From the NCBI GenBank assembly GCA_031277395.1, contig JAITML010000054.1, positions 1 through 37,916 of the forward strand: a stretch of DNA of 37,916 nt, read 5' to 3'. This document shows, piece after piece, positions 25,115-35,067 of the stretch (position 1 is its first letter; each line of letters starts with the position of its first letter). Source of the DNA: Methylobacillus sp. GTDB taxonomy: Bacteria; Pseudomonadota; Gammaproteobacteria; Burkholderiales; Methylophilaceae. The notes beneath the pieces were generated by a model. That model made no database searches and was not told the DNA's origin. It saw only the letters and a list, made by a program, of their open reading frames with translations. Both the position numbers and the translations under genes were made by a program.

Positions 25115-25981
25115 TCAAGCCAACTGCATTTTCTCCCGGTTTTCCAGCGCATCCAGGGTATTTTCCATCAGGGTCGCCACCGTCATCTGGCCGACGCCGC
25201 CCGGTACCGGCGTGATCCACGCGGCGCGTTCACTGGCGCTGTCGAACTGCACATCACCACAGATTTTGCCGGTTTCCAGCCGGTTGATGCCGACATCAAT
25301 CACGATCGCGCCGGGCTTGATCCACTCACCCGGAATAAACCCCGGCTTGCCGACCGCCACCACCAGCAAATCGGCAGCAGCAACCAGCTCGGCCAGATCG
25401 CGCGTGAAACGATGACAAATGGTCACGGTGCATCCGGCCAGCAAAAGCTCCAGCGCCATCGGCCTGCCCACGATATTCGACGCGCCAACCACCACCGCCT
25501 TCAACCCCTTGAGATCAACATCCAGTGTTTGCAGCATCGTCATCACGCCACGCGGCGTGCACGGACGCAGCAACGGCATGCGCAGCGTGAGTCGGCCAAC
25601 ATTATAGGGATGAAAGCCATCCACATCCTTGAGCGGGTCTATGCGCTCGATCACGCGCTCGGTGTCGATATGCGGCGGCAACGGCAATTGCACAAGTATG
25701 CCATCCACATTCGCATCGTGATTCAGATCGTCAATCAGCTTGAGCAGATCAGCTTCGGCGACATCTTCCGGCAAATCGTAGGAAAGCGAGCGCATCCCCA
25801 CCTGCTCGCACGAGCGACGCTTGTTGGCGACATAAATTCTGGAAGCCGCATTGTCGCCGACCAGAATTACCGCCAGCGCCGGCGCGCGTTTGCCCTCTGC
25901 CAACCGCTGCGCGATGTGCTGCTTGAGTGTGACGAGAAGTTGTTCGGCGATGGATTTGCCGTTGAGAAGTTGCGCGGCCAT
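25115..25981 (-). CDS. folD: Methylenetetrahydrofolate dehydrogenase/cyclohydrolase
   Basis: FolD interconverts 5,10-methylene-, methenyl- and 10-formyl-tetrahydrofolate with NADP, supplying one-carbon units. The 288-residue protein shows the catalytic Y50-x3-K54 pair ([10 protein letters not shown]), QLPLPPHID, the folate-site [24 protein letters not shown], the nucleotide-binding [13 protein letters not shown] and the closing [12 protein letters not shown]. All family motifs are intact. It starts at the ATG at 25981, divergent from the tRNA-Pro gene. Confidence 0.98.
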   Translation of the reverse strand: MAAQLLNGKSIAEQLLVTLKQHIAQRLAEGKRAPALAVILVGDNAASRIYVANKRRSCEQVGMRSLSYDLPEDVAEADLLKLIDDLNHDANVDGILVQLPLPPHIDTERVIERIDPLKDVDGFHPYNVGRLTLRMPLLRPCTPRGVMTMLQTLDVDLKGLKAVVVGASNIVGRPMALELLLAGCTVTICHRFTRDLAELVAAADLLVVAVGKPGFIPGEWIKPGAIVIDVGINRLETGKICGDVQFDSASERAAWITPVPGGVGQMTVATLMENTLDALENREKMQLA

Positions 25982-26024
25982 GACAATTCAGGGTTGAAAG
26001 AAGCGCGTATTCTAGCAGATTAAA

Positions 26025-26053
26025 TTGACCGCAAGCTCCGCATTGCGTATAGT
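26025..26053 (+). promoter_or_regulatory. Promoter of the tRNA-Pro/tRNA-Arg pair
   Basis: TTGACC at 26025-26030 and TATAGT at 26048-26053 are separated by exactly 17 bp. The tRNA-Pro 5' end is ten bases beyond the -10. The GC-rich CCCCTCGGGG at the start site resembles a stringent discriminator. Confidence 0.8.
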
Positions 26054-26063
26054 TGCAACCCCT

Positions 26064-26140
26064 CGGGGTGTAGCGTAGCCTGGTAGCGCGCCTGGTTTGG
26101 GACCAGGATGTCGGGAGTTCGAATCTCTCCACCCCGACCA
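26064..26140 (+). tRNA. tRNA-Pro (anticodon TGG)
   Basis: A 77-base cloverleaf: acceptor CGGGGTG / CACCCCG, anticodon stem CCTGG / CCAGG around loop TTTGGGA, T loop GTTCGAATC, encoded CCA end. The promoter is directly upstream. Confidence 0.97.
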
Positions 26141-26175
26141 TAACTCAAATGGTCTTTAGCTCCTTCAAGCCCCAT

Positions 26176-26252
26176 GCGGCATTAGCTCAGCTGGATAGAG
26201 CAACGGCCTTCTAAGCCGTAGGTCACACGTTCGAGTCGTGTATGCCGCGCCA
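26176..26252 (+). tRNA. tRNA-Arg (anticodon TCT)
   Basis: A 77-base cloverleaf: acceptor GCGGCAT / ATGCCGC, anticodon stem ACGGC / GCCGT around loop CTTCTAA, T loop GTTCGAGTC, discriminator G and encoded CCA. It lies 35 bases after tRNA-Pro and is probably co-transcribed. It reads the rare AGA codon. Confidence 0.97.
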
Positions 26253-26340
26253 TCCGCGAATTCTTTAAGAAAAATTGAAGCTAGCCTCTTTAGTCCTTTA
26301 ATCCCTGACCTTCCGCGTCAGCTTGGGCTAGGCACAATGT

Positions 26341-26673
26341 TTAGGTGCGAACAATTCCAGTAACCTGCAAAACAAACCTAAACAACAGGGCAACAAAAGG
26401 AGAAATGAATAACGCCACGCCATTTAATGCAATGAATGACTCTAGCCAATTGGCCTCGAAGTTAAGAAAAACTGTGCGCTTTCGAATCATAGCTATAGCA
26501 AACGAAACAAGCAGTACATTTATAGAATAGTCAATAAATTGATAACCTGGCAGGAGTACTGTTTCATTGGGGTGTGGATGTTCAGGCATGTTGTAACTAA
26601 TCACCGCACAAACAAGAATGACAGCAGTTAACCAAGCAATAACCCTAGATGACCATTTAAACTTTTCAGGCAT
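26341..26673 (-). CDS. Hypothetical small membrane protein, low GC
   Basis: A 110-residue protein with three likely membrane helices: residues 10-27, about 45-63 and 78-108. GAGGGA lies about nine bases before the ATG. No family is recognised. Base composition is clearly more AT-rich than neighbours on both sides and the gene directly follows two tRNA genes, a common landing place for foreign DNA. No integrase or attachment-site repeat is seen. It may be a short transferred cassette. Confidence 0.6.
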   Translation of the reverse strand: MPEKFKWSSRVIAWLTAVILVCAVISYNMPEHPHPNETVLLPGYQFIDYSINVLLVSFAIAMIRKRTVFLNFEANWLESFIALNGVALFISPFVALLFRFVLQVTGIVRT

Positions 26674-26766
26674 ACAGGACTTCCCTCGTATTTAAAGTGG
26701 GCAGTTGAATGCTATATGCATTGCTGTTCAAACTCCACTGGCACTAAAAGCTTTGATTTAATCTTC

Positions 26767-27270
26767 TCACTCATCGCTTTCGCGCGCTCTTGTTTGCCAG
26801 CACTCGATTTCCTCCGCATGGCGCTCCAGAAATGCCGCGAGCCGTGAGAAGCGCTTGCGTGTTTGCCGGTCGAACATCCAGACCACGACAGGTTCAATCA
26901 ACCAGCGCAACGCGCGCGGGCCCGCCTCAAAGTTGTAGGTGTAAACAAGCACGGAGCGCCCCGGTTCGGCGGCGCGATGCCGTATCGAGGCCGCCCAGCG
27001 CCTGAACGGAAATGAATGTCCGACCATGCTGGCTGCCGCGATCCGGGGGCGGTCGTAGGCAAGAAACTCCGTTCGCATGGAAAGCGCGCGCAATACTCCC
27101 GCTCCGGCATTCTCCGTCACTGCGCCGACGTAAGGGCAAGGTCCGCCGCCTTGCACTCGCGCTTCACTCACCAGGGAATCCCAGCGCGAACGCCAGCAGT
27201 GATAGTGAAAAGCGTCGAACACCACCGCTGCGTTGGCGGGCATCCCGAATTCAAATCGTTTGTGCGCCAT
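26767..27270 (-). CDS. SRPBCC (START-like) family protein
   Basis: The 167-residue protein opens with FEFGMPANAAVVFDAFHYHCWRSRWDSLV, the typical first strand and helices of polyketide cyclase/dehydrase SRPBCC proteins. It ends in the long C-terminal helix common to the fold (RWLIEPVVVWMFDRQTRKRFSRLAAFLERHAE, shown in part). These proteins bind hydrophobic ligands in a deep pocket; no ligand can be named. It is divergent from the propeller protein at 27347 across 76 bp, so the two may share control. Confidence 0.75.
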   Translation of the reverse strand: MAHKRFEFGMPANAAVVFDAFHYHCWRSRWDSLVSEARVQGGGPCPYVGAVTENAGAGVLRALSMRTEFLAYDRPRIAAASMVGHSFPFRRWAASIRHRAAEPGRSVLVYTYNFEAGPRALRWLIEPVVVWMFDRQTRKRFSRLAAFLERHAEEIECWQTRARESDE

Positions 27271-27346
27271 GGGTCGTTTTTTCGAATATCTCGCATGCTA
27301 TCATCCTTCATCGCGCCAGTTTCAGCCACGCTTCCGGGAGGTGTCC

Positions 27347-28336
27347 ATGCAATTTCGTCATGTGTCAGCAGCTTATGTTCTCATGCTTATCGCCGCGCTT
27401 TTCGCGCCTGCCGCCCTGGCGCAGCAGGACAAGGTGGACAAGCAGGTCTTCCAACTTCCCGATGGCGCTTTTCCGCACGATGTCGCGCCCGCACCCGATG
27501 GCAAGGTCTGGTATGCCGCGCAGCACAATGGCGCGATCGGCATACTTGATCCCGTCGCCGGGAATTGGCGCGAGATCAAACTCGGGCCGAACTCCGCGCC
27601 GCATGGCGTGATTCAGGGGCCGGATGGCGCGGCCTGGCTCACCGACGGCGGACAAAATGCCATCGTGCGTTTCGATCCTGAAACAGAAAAAATCACGGTA
27701 TGGAAATTGCCGAAGGATACTGGCAACGCCAACCTCAATACCGGCGTGTTCGATCAAAACGGCATCCACTGGTTTACCGGGCAGAACGGTATTTACGGGC
27801 GGCTCAATCCGAAAACCGGCGAGATGAAAGTATGGAAATCACCGGGTGGTCGCGGGCCTTATGGCATCACGGTCACGCCGCAGGGCGATGTTTACTATGC
27901 TTCGCTCGCGGGCAATCATATCGCGCGCATCGACCCCAAGACCGGCGAAGCGGCCATGATCGCGCCGCCCACCAAAGGACAAGGCGCGCGCCGCGTGTGG
28001 TCGGATTCCAAAGGCCGCATCTGGGTGTCGGAATGGAACGCGGGACAGCTTGGCCTGTACGACCCGGCGACGAAAAACTGGAAGGAATGGAAACTGCCCG
28101 GCGCATCGCCGCAGGCTTACGCGGTTTATGTCGATGAGCGCGACATCGTTTGGGTATCGGATTGGGGCGCAGATCAAATCGTATCGTTCGACCCGACGAC
28201 AGAAAAATTCACCACCACGCCGTCAAGCAAGGGAGCCAATGTGCGCCAGATTCTGGGCAGGCCGGGTGAAGTGTGGTTTGCGGAATCGGGCAGTGATTCG
28301 CTCATGGTGATAAGGACTTCGCCAGCCAAGCCGTAA
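27347..28336 (+). CDS. Secreted seven-bladed propeller protein, Vgb/streptogramin lyase-like
   Basis: The start at 27347 has GGGAGG nearby and a signal peptide (MQFRHVSAAYVLMLIAALFA, cleavage near ALAQQ). About seven repeats of roughly 40 residues follow, each with a 'G-x-x-W-x' turn and an 'I-x-x-x-D-P' end, for example PHDVAPAPDGKVWYAAQ, DGAAWLTDGGQNAIVRFDP and KGRIWVSEWNAGQLGLYDP. This is the beta-propeller of virginiamycin B lyase relatives. Most chromosomal exported homologues are not antibiotic-resistance enzymes; a periplasmic binding or lactonase-like role is as likely. Length 329 residues. No operon partners on the same strand. Confidence 0.82.
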   Translation: MQFRHVSAAYVLMLIAALFAPAALAQQDKVDKQVFQLPDGAFPHDVAPAPDGKVWYAAQHNGAIGILDPVAGNWREIKLGPNSAPHGVIQGPDGAAWLTDGGQNAIVRFDPETEKITVWKLPKDTGNANLNTGVFDQNGIHWFTGQNGIYGRLNPKTGEMKVWKSPGGRGPYGITVTPQGDVYYASLAGNHIARIDPKTGEAAMIAPPTKGQGARRVWSDSKGRIWVSEWNAGQLGLYDPATKNWKEWKLPGASPQAYAVYVDERDIVWVSDWGADQIVSFDPTTEKFTTTPSSKGANVRQILGRPGEVWFAESGSDSLMVIRTSPAKP

Positions 28337-28370
28337 ATTACGCCGTTCGCTGTAATTCGTCAGCGCCACA

Positions 28371-29033
28371 CTACCAATCTACAGGCGCTTTACCGAGTTG
28401 CGCGAGCGCGGCGTTCGTCTGGCTGAACGGTTTGCTTCCGAAAAATCCCTGCCACGCTGAAAGCGGCGAAGGGTGTACGGATTCGATAATGATGTGATGC
28501 GGCGCAATATTCTGTTTGTGTTTCTGCGCGTGTCCGCCCCATAGTATGAATACCAGCGGTTCGGGCCGCTGACCGAGATATGCGATGAGTTTCTGCGTGA
28601 ATGGTTGCCAGTGTTTGACATGCGCCCCGGCCTCGCCGCCGCGTGTGGTCAAGGAAGCATTCAGCAACAACACGCCCTGATCAGCCCATGCGCTGAGATT
28701 GCCATTGCACGGGCGGCCAAGATCAGCTTCCATTTCCTTGAGTATGTTGCGTAACGATGGCGGTGGTCGCACGCCGTCGGGCACGGAAAAAGCCAGCCCG
28801 TGCGCCTGCTGAATACCGCGATCTTCGCCGTGATACGGATCCTGCCCGAGCAACACCACACGCACACGTTCGGGCGACACGCGACGCAATGCTTCAAACC
28901 ACAATCCGCGACGCGGACGCGCATCGGTTTCATCCGCGAGTTGTTTTGCAATGCGCGCATACAACACATCCAAATCAGCCACGGCTTCATTCCAGGCGAG
29001 CGGAAGCGGTTCAAATTCCATCGTGTTATTCAT
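28371..29033 (-). CDS. ung: Uracil-DNA glycosylase
   Basis: Ung removes uracil from DNA at the start of base-excision repair. The 220-residue protein has the water-activating motif GQDPYHG, the uracil-pocket segment LLLNASLTTRGGEAGAH and the C-terminal HPSPLSAWQGFFGS with its catalytic histidine. Length fits family 1. It converges on the propeller gene. The unusually long 5' region holds DnaA-box-like sites about 260-290 bases upstream of the start. Confidence 0.97.
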   Translation of the reverse strand: MNNTMEFEPLPLAWNEAVADLDVLYARIAKQLADETDARPRRGLWFEALRRVSPERVRVVLLGQDPYHGEDRGIQQAHGLAFSVPDGVRPPPSLRNILKEMEADLGRPCNGNLSAWADQGVLLLNASLTTRGGEAGAHVKHWQPFTQKLIAYLGQRPEPLVFILWGGHAQKHKQNIAPHHIIIESVHPSPLSAWQGFFGSKPFSQTNAALAQLGKAPVDW

Positions 29034-29467
29034 CGCCGCTATGGTAACTCACGAATAATTTCATCGGGGAAAACCAAGTGTTGACGCGGCTTTGGGGCGT
29101 TTTTTCAAACGCGAAAAGGCATAGTTGTGCACACCTCTTCATGTATCACTTTAAAAATACCCATGACTGCAATAATAAATAATGGGAAGTGCCTACCTCA
29201 TTGATTTATAACTGTTTTATTTTATGGTTCAATTTTTAATCGAAATAAAAAACCCTTGCCCAGACATAAGTTACAGTTTTATGTCGTTGCTATCCACAGA
29301 GTTATTCACAGATTTTGTGGATAACTGACAACGATGTCTACAATTGGATTTACACTGCGTCGCGGAGCAAGTCTGCGGCAAAAACGGAATTAAAAATTGA
29401 GAGTAGCGCGAAAAGAAAATGATGCGATGGATGGTGTAATTTCAGTTGCCGAATGCATCAAAATAAA
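29034..29467. other. 434-bp intergenic region, AT-rich, with DnaA-box-like cluster
   Basis: There is no gene here. The central part (about 29140-29275) is markedly AT-rich (runs such as TTTAAAAATA, AATAATAAATAAT, TTTTATTTTATGG and ATCGAAATAAAAAA), unlike flanking DNA. A short inverted repeat GACATAA / TTATGTC lies at about 29262-29286. Three DnaA-box-like sites follow at 29290-29324, and one more degenerate site (TTGTGCACA) lies at 29125-29133. The arrangement resembles a small origin-like or DnaA-reservoir element. Confidence 0.55.
29290..29324. promoter_or_regulatory. Cluster of three DnaA-box-like sites
   Basis: CTATCCACA (29290-29298, one mismatch), TTATTCACA (29302-29310, fits TTATNCACA) and TGTGGATAA (29316-29324, the exact reverse complement of TTATCCACA) lie within 35 bp, 3 and 5 bp apart. 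The first two point right and the third points left. Confidence 0.65.
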
Positions 29468-29544
29468 TGGCGGAGTGGACGGGGCTCGAACCAGCGACCC
29501 CCGGCGTGACAGGCCGGTATTCTAACCATCTGAACTACCACTCC
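29468..29544 (-). tRNA. tRNA-Asp (anticodon GTC)
   Basis: A 77-base cloverleaf on the minus strand: acceptor GGAGTGG / CCACTCC, anticodon stem CCGGC / GCCGG around loop CTGTCAC, discriminator G and encoded CCA. It closely resembles E. coli tRNA-Asp. Confidence 0.96.
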
Positions 29545-29596
29545 GCATTTCGTCAGCAGACGAAGGGCGGCATGATACTGAAACTTCGCGCGTTTG

Positions 29597-30496
29597 TCAC
29601 CGTTGCAACAATCGTTTGGGCGCAATTTTTCCGTCCGGCATCACTTCACCCAGACCGAGGAAGCGGCGATTTGCGTCGTAGAGCCGGATTTCGCCCAAGG
29701 CATGTTGACCCGGCAGCCAGATCGACTGACCACGGCAAAAATAAAACGCGCTGTCATCATCCAGTTCCGCTTGCGGCAAACCGGCGAGCAGCGAGTCCGG
29801 CGCCAGCAGCAAGGCATCACGTTGTTCCAGCGTGAGCGATTCGAGTTGTTCCAGCGTGACGGCGCGAACAAGATCGAAGCTGCCGGCCTTGAGCCGTCGC
29901 AACGCGGTCAGATACGCACCGCAGCCAAGCACGCGCCCGATATCTTCGGCCAGCGTGCGAATGTAGGTGCCTTTGCTGCACGTGACTTCGATGGCGAGAT
30001 GCGGCATTTCAAAATTCGTTACCGTCAACTCATGTATCGTCACCTGTCGCGCCGCGCGTTCGATTTCCACGCCCGCGCGCGCATATTCGTACAAGGCTTT
30101 GCCGTGGTGTTTGAGCGCCGAGTGCATGGGCGGCACCTGGCTGATTTCACCAAGAAATTGCGGTGTGATGCGCGCGATATCCGCCGCTGCCACCGCGATC
30201 TCGGCCAGTTGCGTGATTTCACCTTCGGTATCGCCGGTTGTGCTGGTCGCGCCGAGGCGCAGCGTAGCCGCATAGGTTTTGTCGGCGTCGAGCAGTGTGT
30301 GGGAAAACTTGGTCGCCTCGCCGAAACAAAGCGGCAGCAAACCGGTGGCGAATGGATCGAGACTGCCTGTGTGTCCGGCCTTGGCGGCCATGAACAAATA
30401 TTTGGCTTTTTGCAGCGCCTGATTGGATGAAATCCCGGCGGGTTTATCCAGCAGCAAAACCCCGTTCACCGGGCGTTTGAGGCGCTTGAACTGCAT
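29597..30496 (-). CDS. truB: tRNA pseudouridine-55 synthase
   Basis: TruB makes pseudouridine 55 in the T loop of tRNAs. The 299-residue protein has the N-terminal GVLLLDKPAGISSNQAL, the catalytic aspartate in HTGSLDPFATGLLPL, the TKTYAATLRLG-like strand (DKTYAATLRLGATSTTGD) and GTYIRTLAEDIG. It is the last gene of the rimP-nusA-infB-rbfA-truB operon, six bases after rbfA. Confidence 0.97.
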   Translation of the reverse strand: MQFKRLKRPVNGVLLLDKPAGISSNQALQKAKYLFMAAKAGHTGSLDPFATGLLPLCFGEATKFSHTLLDADKTYAATLRLGATSTTGDTEGEITQLAEIAVAAADIARITPQFLGEISQVPPMHSALKHHGKALYEYARAGVEIERAARQVTIHELTVTNFEMPHLAIEVTCSKGTYIRTLAEDIGRVLGCGAYLTALRRLKAGSFDLVRAVTLEQLESLTLEQRDALLLAPDSLLAGLPQAELDDDSAFYFCRGQSIWLPGQHALGEIRLYDANRRFLGLGEVMPDGKIAPKRLLQR

Positions 30497-30502
30497 GGAT
30501 AA

Positions 30503-30880
30503 TCAGGATTCGTGCGCGTCGTCCGCGCCGCGTTTTTGATCTTTGGCCACGGCATCGTCAATCAGGCGGGAAAGCGCCATGCCGCGCTCTATGGAGGCAT
30601 CATAGACAAAATGCAATTGCGGCACGGTACGCATCAACATGCGTTGGGAAAGTTGGCTGCGCAGAAAACCGGCTGCTTTTTCCAGACCTTTTTGCAGCTC
30701 GGGCGAGCCTTCGGCGGCACTGTAAAACACCTTGGCATGGGCAAGATCACCACTCACCTCGACCTCGGTGACGGTGACCCGCGTCACGCGCGGATCCTTC
30801 AACTCAAACTGCAACAGATCGGCCAGCTCGCGCTGAATCTGCTCGGCGATGCGCTGGCTGCGGGCAAATTCTTTCGCCAT
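30503..30880 (-). CDS. rbfA: Ribosome-binding factor A
   Basis: RbfA binds the 30S subunit and helps mature the 16S rRNA 5' end, important in the cold. The 125-residue KH-like protein shows RSQRIAEQIQRELADLL, DPRVTRVTVTEVEVSGDLAHAKVFYS and the end LHFVYDASIERGMALSRLID, all family hallmarks. It lies between infB (11 bases) and truB (6 bases). Confidence 0.96.
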   Translation of the reverse strand: MAKEFARSQRIAEQIQRELADLLQFELKDPRVTRVTVTEVEVSGDLAHAKVFYSAAEGSPELQKGLEKAAGFLRSQLSQRMLMRTVPQLHFVYDASIERGMALSRLIDDAVAKDQKRGADDAHES

Positions 30881-30891
30881 GATTTTCAGCG

Positions 30892-33558
30892 CTACAGGGT
30901 GCGTGCGATTTCCACGACTTCAAATACTTCGAGTTGGTCGCCCACTTCAATGTCGTTGTAATTCCTGAGCGACAGACCGCACTCGAACCCGGCCTTGACC
31001 TCACGCACATCTTCCTTGAAGCGCTTGAGCGAATCCAGTTCGCCTTCGTGCACCACCACGTTGGAGCGCAACACGCGCACGCGCGCGCCGCGCTTGACCA
31101 TGCCATCCAGCACATAGCAACCTGCGACCGCGCCGACCTTGGAGATGCGGAATACTTCGCGTACTTCGACGAGGCCGATTGCGCTTTCCTTTTTCTCCGG
31201 CGACAACATGCCGCTCAGCGCCGCCTTCACCTCATCCACGGCTTCGTAAATAATGTTGTAGTAGCGGATATCCACGCCGGAGGATTCGGCCAGCTTGCGC
31301 GCGCTCGCATCGGCGCGCACATTGAAGCCGAGCACGACCGCTTTGGATGCCGCCGCGAGATTGACGTCGGACTCGCTGATCGCGCCCACGCCGGTATGCA
31401 GAATGTTGACCTTGACCTCATTGGTGGAGAGCTTTTGCAATGACGTGGCGAGCGCTTCGTAGGAACCTTGCACATCGGATTTGATGATGAGCGACAGCGT
31501 TTTGACTTCGCCTTCGGTCATTTGCTCGAACATGTTTTCAAGTTTGGCGGCCTGCTGTTTCGCGAGCTTCACATCACGGAACTTGCCTTGCCGGAACAGC
31601 GCGATTTCACGCGCCTTGCGCTCGTCGTTGAGCACGATCACTTCCTCGCCCGCCATCGGCACATCCGACAGACCGAGAATCTCCACCGGAATCGACGGGC
31701 CTGCTTCTTTCACATCATTCCCGGCTTCGTCCAGCATCGCGCGCACGCGACCGTACGACGTGCCTGCGAGCAGCATGTCACCGCGCCGCAAAGTACCGGA
31801 CTGAACCAGCACTGTCGCCACCGAGCCGCGCCCTTTGTCGAGGCGGCCTTCAATCACCATACCCTTGGCCGGTGTATTTTTTGGAGCGGTGAGTTCGAGA
31901 ATTTCCGCCTGCAACAACACGGCTTCCAGCAACTCATCTATGCCTTGACCCATCTTGGCGGAAACTTCGCGGAACATCACATCGCCACCCCAATCTTCGG
32001 GCACAACTTCGTGGCTGACGAGTTCCTGCTTGACGCGCTCGGGGTTGGCTTCCGCCTTGTCGATCTTGTTGACGGCCACGACCAGCGGCACGTTCGCCGC
32101 CTTCGCGTGATGCACGGCCTCGATGGTTTGCGGCATCACGCCGTCATCTGCCGCCACAACGAGAATGACCACGTCGGTCGCTTTCGCGCCGCGCGCGCGC
32201 ATTGCGGTAAACGCTTCGTGACCCGGCGTATCGAGGAAGGTCACAAGGCCGCGCGGTGTTTCCACGTGATACGCGCCGATATGCTGCGTAATGCCGCCCG
32301 CCTCGCCAGACGCGACCTTGGTGCGGCGAATGTAATCCAGCAGCGAAGTTTTGCCGTGATCCACGTGACCCATTACGGTCACCACCGGTGGGCGCGTTTC
32401 GTTGATGGCTTCAATGTGTTCGGTTTCGAGGAAGGCTTCCGGATCGTTGGCCTCTGCGGCCTTGGCGGTATGACCCATTTCCTCGACAACGATGATCGCG
32501 GTTTCCTGATCGAGCACCTGATTGATGGTCACCATCATGCCCATCTTCATGAGCGTCTTGATAACCTCGGCGGCTTTCACCGACATCTTGTGCGCAAGGT
32601 CGGCAACCGTGATGGTTTCGGGTACAAGCACTTCGCGCACCACCGGTTCGGTCGGTGCGGAAAAAGCGTGTTGCGGTTCTTCCTTGTGCGATTTTGATTT
32701 GCTTTTGTGCTCGCGCCAGCCCTGATTACCACCCACATCACCGCGCGTTTTGAGCGCGCGTTTTTTGCCCGCGCCATCCCATTCGCTGCCGCCGACTTTG
32801 GCGCCCTTCTTCTTTTCTTCCTTGGGTTTTGCGCCCTTGCTCGCCGGTTTGTGCAGCGTGCCCTCACTCAGGCTGGGCTGTTCTTTGGGCGGCGTCGCCG
32901 CGGCTTCGTTTGCCTTGCGCGCAGTTTCTTCCGCGCGACGTTGTTCCTGCGCCTGTTTCTTGCGAACTTCCTCGGCCTGAATCGCGATCAACTCCGCCTG
33001 ACGCTTCGCTTCCGCTTCACGCTGGGCGATCTGTTCGGCATCCAGCAAATCATTGATGCGCGGACGCGCGGTTTCCTTGGCTTTTTTGGTGGTGGTCGTC
33101 GTGGTTTTGGTGGTTTTCTTCTCCGGTTTCGGCTTTGCGTCCGGTTGAGCTTGCGGCGTCTCCGGTATTTCCGGAACGGCCTCGACCGGCGCTTTTTCCA
33201 CTACCGGTTCTTCGGGAACCGGCGCTTGTTTTTCCGGCTCGACGGGTTGACCGGATTCGGCGTCACGGCGCACGAGCACGCGCTTTTTTCGCACTGCGAC
33301 TTGTATCGTGCGCGCCTTGCCGCTGCTGTCCGATTTACGGATTTCGGTAACTTGCTTGCGCGTCAACGTAATCTTGTTTTTGGGTGCTTCCGCGCCATGG
33401 CCTTTGCGCAAATAATCCAGCAATGCGGTTTTGTCTTTCTCCGTCAGCTTGTCATCCGGGCTGCTCTTGCTCACCCCGGCGGCTTTGAGTTGCTCAAGCA
33501 GCAACTCGGCCTGCAGGCCCAGCTCACTGGCAAATTGCGCAACATTTGTTTGTGCCAT
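30892..33558 (-). CDS. infB: Translation initiation factor IF-2
   Basis: IF-2 is the GTPase that brings fMet-tRNA to the ribosome. The 888-residue protein has an IF2_N-type start, a long charged linker rich in Glu, Lys and Ala with a run of threonines (about 149-157), and a second N-terminal module ([19 protein letters not shown]). The G domain follows, with P loop GHVDHGKTS (397-405), DTPGHEAF and NKID, then the C-terminal beta-barrels. The linker is the variable part of IF-2; nothing appears to be missing. It sits between nusA (28 bases) and rbfA. Confidence 0.98.
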   Translation of the reverse strand: MAQTNVAQFASELGLQAELLLEQLKAAGVSKSSPDDKLTEKDKTALLDYLRKGHGAEAPKNKITLTRKQVTEIRKSDSSGKARTIQVAVRKKRVLVRRDAESGQPVEPEKQAPVPEEPVVEKAPVEAVPEIPETPQAQPDAKPKPEKKTTKTTTTTTKKAKETARPRINDLLDAEQIAQREAEAKRQAELIAIQAEEVRKKQAQEQRRAEETARKANEAAATPPKEQPSLSEGTLHKPASKGAKPKEEKKKGAKVGGSEWDGAGKKRALKTRGDVGGNQGWREHKSKSKSHKEEPQHAFSAPTEPVVREVLVPETITVADLAHKMSVKAAEVIKTLMKMGMMVTINQVLDQETAIIVVEEMGHTAKAAEANDPEAFLETEHIEAINETRPPVVTVMGHVDHGKTSLLDYIRRTKVASGEAGGITQHIGAYHVETPRGLVTFLDTPGHEAFTAMRARGAKATDVVILVVAADDGVMPQTIEAVHHAKAANVPLVVAVNKIDKAEANPERVKQELVSHEVVPEDWGGDVMFREVSAKMGQGIDELLEAVLLQAEILELTAPKNTPAKGMVIEGRLDKGRGSVATVLVQSGTLRRGDMLLAGTSYGRVRAMLDEAGNDVKEAGPSIPVEILGLSDVPMAGEEVIVLNDERKAREIALFRQGKFRDVKLAKQQAAKLENMFEQMTEGEVKTLSLIIKSDVQGSYEALATSLQKLSTNEVKVNILHTGVGAISESDVNLAAASKAVVLGFNVRADASARKLAESSGVDIRYYNIIYEAVDEVKAALSGMLSPEKKESAIGLVEVREVFRISKVGAVAGCYVLDGMVKRGARVRVLRSNVVVHEGELDSLKRFKEDVREVKAGFECGLSLRNYNDIEVGDQLEVFEVVEIARTL

Positions 33559-33586
33559 ACTGCTCTCCAGTCTCTTCTCTTCCCGC

Positions 33587-35053
33587 TCAGGCGAACCAAG
33601 GCGCGCGCGCCGTCATAATCAGTTGTTTGGCGTGCTCCGCATCCATCGCGGTCAGTTCGAGCAAATCATCCACTGACAAATCGGCCAGATCTTCCATCGT
33701 GGCAACGCCCTTGGATGCAAGCAGATGCGCGGTTTCGGCATCCATGCCTTCCATCGTCAGCAAACTTTCAGAGGCTTCCTCAATCTTTTCTTCCTTGGCG
33801 ATCGCCTCGGTCAAAATCGCATCGCGCGCGCGCTTGCGCAACTCGTTGACGGTGTCTTCATCAAAGGCCTCGATCTCGACCATTTCAGACAGCGGCACAT
33901 AGGCGATCTCTTCAAGCGAGCCGAAACCTTCCTGCACGAGAATGTCGGCGACTTCCTCGTCCACATCCAGCTTGCTGATGAAAAGCTGGCGCGTCACGGA
34001 ATACTCCGCTTCGTTTTTCTGCGCGGCTTCTTCCTCGGTCATGATATTGAGCGTCCAGCCGGTAAGGTCGGAGGCGAGGCGCACATTCTGCCCGCTCTTG
34101 CCGATGGCCTGCGCCAACTGGTCTTCGTCAACCACCACGTCCATGCTGTGCGTGTCTTCATCGACCACAATGCTGGAAACTTCCGCCGGCGCCATCGCAT
34201 TGATGACAAACTGCGCGGGTTCCATCGACCAAAGCACAATATCCACACGCTCGCCGGCGAGCTCGCCGGTCACGGCTTGCACGCGCGAACCGCGCATACC
34301 CACGCAGGTGCCGACCGGATCGAGACGCTGGTCGTTCGACTTCACGGCAATCTTGGAACGCAAACCGGGGTCGCGCGCCGCCGACTTGATCTCAAGCAGC
34401 CCTTCCTCGATTTCCGGCACTTCCAGCTCAAACAATTTGACGAGAAACTCCGGCACAATGCGCGACAGGATTAGTTGCGGCCCGCGTCCGCCGCGCTCAA
34501 TGCGCAGCAGATAAGCGCGCACGCGATCACCGACGCGCAGATTTTCCTTGGGAATCATTTGTTCACGCGGCAGCAGCGCCTCGATACGACCGGTCTCGAT
34601 AATCGCGTTGCCCTTTTCCATGCGCTTGATCGCGCCGGAAACCAGATGTTCTTTGCGCGCGAGAAAATCATTGAGAATCTGCTCGCGCTCCGCCTCGCGC
34701 ACCTTCTGCAGAATCACCTGCTTGGCTGCCTGCGCACCGATGCGGCCAAACTCAACCGACTCCAGCGGTTCCTCGATATATTCGCCTTCGCCCAAACCCT
34801 GCGCGCGCTCATCACCCACAGCAATCTGCGCCGCCGGATTTTCCAGCATTTCTTCGGTGACAATCTGCCAGCGGCGGAAAGAAACATATTCGCCACTGTT
34901 GCGGTCTATCGCGACACGCACGTCGGCGTCGCCTTGAAAACGTTTTTTGGACGCGGAGGCCAGCGCCAATTCCAGTGCCGTGAAAATTACTTCCTTTTCC
35001 ACATTTTTTTCGTGCGCCAGCGCATCGACCAACAATAAAATTTCGCGACTCAT
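33587..35053 (-). CDS. nusA: Transcription termination/antitermination factor NusA
   Basis: NusA binds RNA polymerase and nascent RNA, affecting pausing, termination and rRNA antitermination. The 488-residue protein shows the N-terminal polymerase-binding domain, the S1 domain (about 135-200), two KH domains (including [19 protein letters not shown] and [21 protein letters not shown]) and two C-terminal acidic repeats. The last repeat ends with the sequence [17 protein letters not shown]. It follows rimP after 14 bases. Confidence 0.98.
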   Translation of the reverse strand: MSREILLLVDALAHEKNVEKEVIFTALELALASASKKRFQGDADVRVAIDRNSGEYVSFRRWQIVTEEMLENPAAQIAVGDERAQGLGEGEYIEEPLESVEFGRIGAQAAKQVILQKVREAEREQILNDFLARKEHLVSGAIKRMEKGNAIIETGRIEALLPREQMIPKENLRVGDRVRAYLLRIERGGRGPQLILSRIVPEFLVKLFELEVPEIEEGLLEIKSAARDPGLRSKIAVKSNDQRLDPVGTCVGMRGSRVQAVTGELAGERVDIVLWSMEPAQFVINAMAPAEVSSIVVDEDTHSMDVVVDEDQLAQAIGKSGQNVRLASDLTGWTLNIMTEEEAAQKNEAEYSVTRQLFISKLDVDEEVADILVQEGFGSLEEIAYVPLSEMVEIEAFDEDTVNELRKRARDAILTEAIAKEEKIEEASESLLTMEGMDAETAHLLASKGVATMEDLADLSVDDLLELTAMDAEHAKQLIMTARAPWFA

Positions 35054-35067
35054 TTTTCCACCTCCGC

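Noticed and set aside
27347-28336. Virginiamycin B resistance gene
   Set aside because: The protein is exported and the propeller family is broad; family membership alone does not support resistance.
29034-29467. Calling the AT-rich/DnaA-box region the chromosomal origin
   Set aside because: No dnaA, dnaN, gyrB, rpmH or gid genes are nearby, and skew cannot be assessed from this window; listed only as origin-like.
31468-32697. A 409-codon open frame antisense to infB
   Set aside because: It is an antisense shadow over the conserved GTPase domain of IF-2, with no protein-family resemblance.
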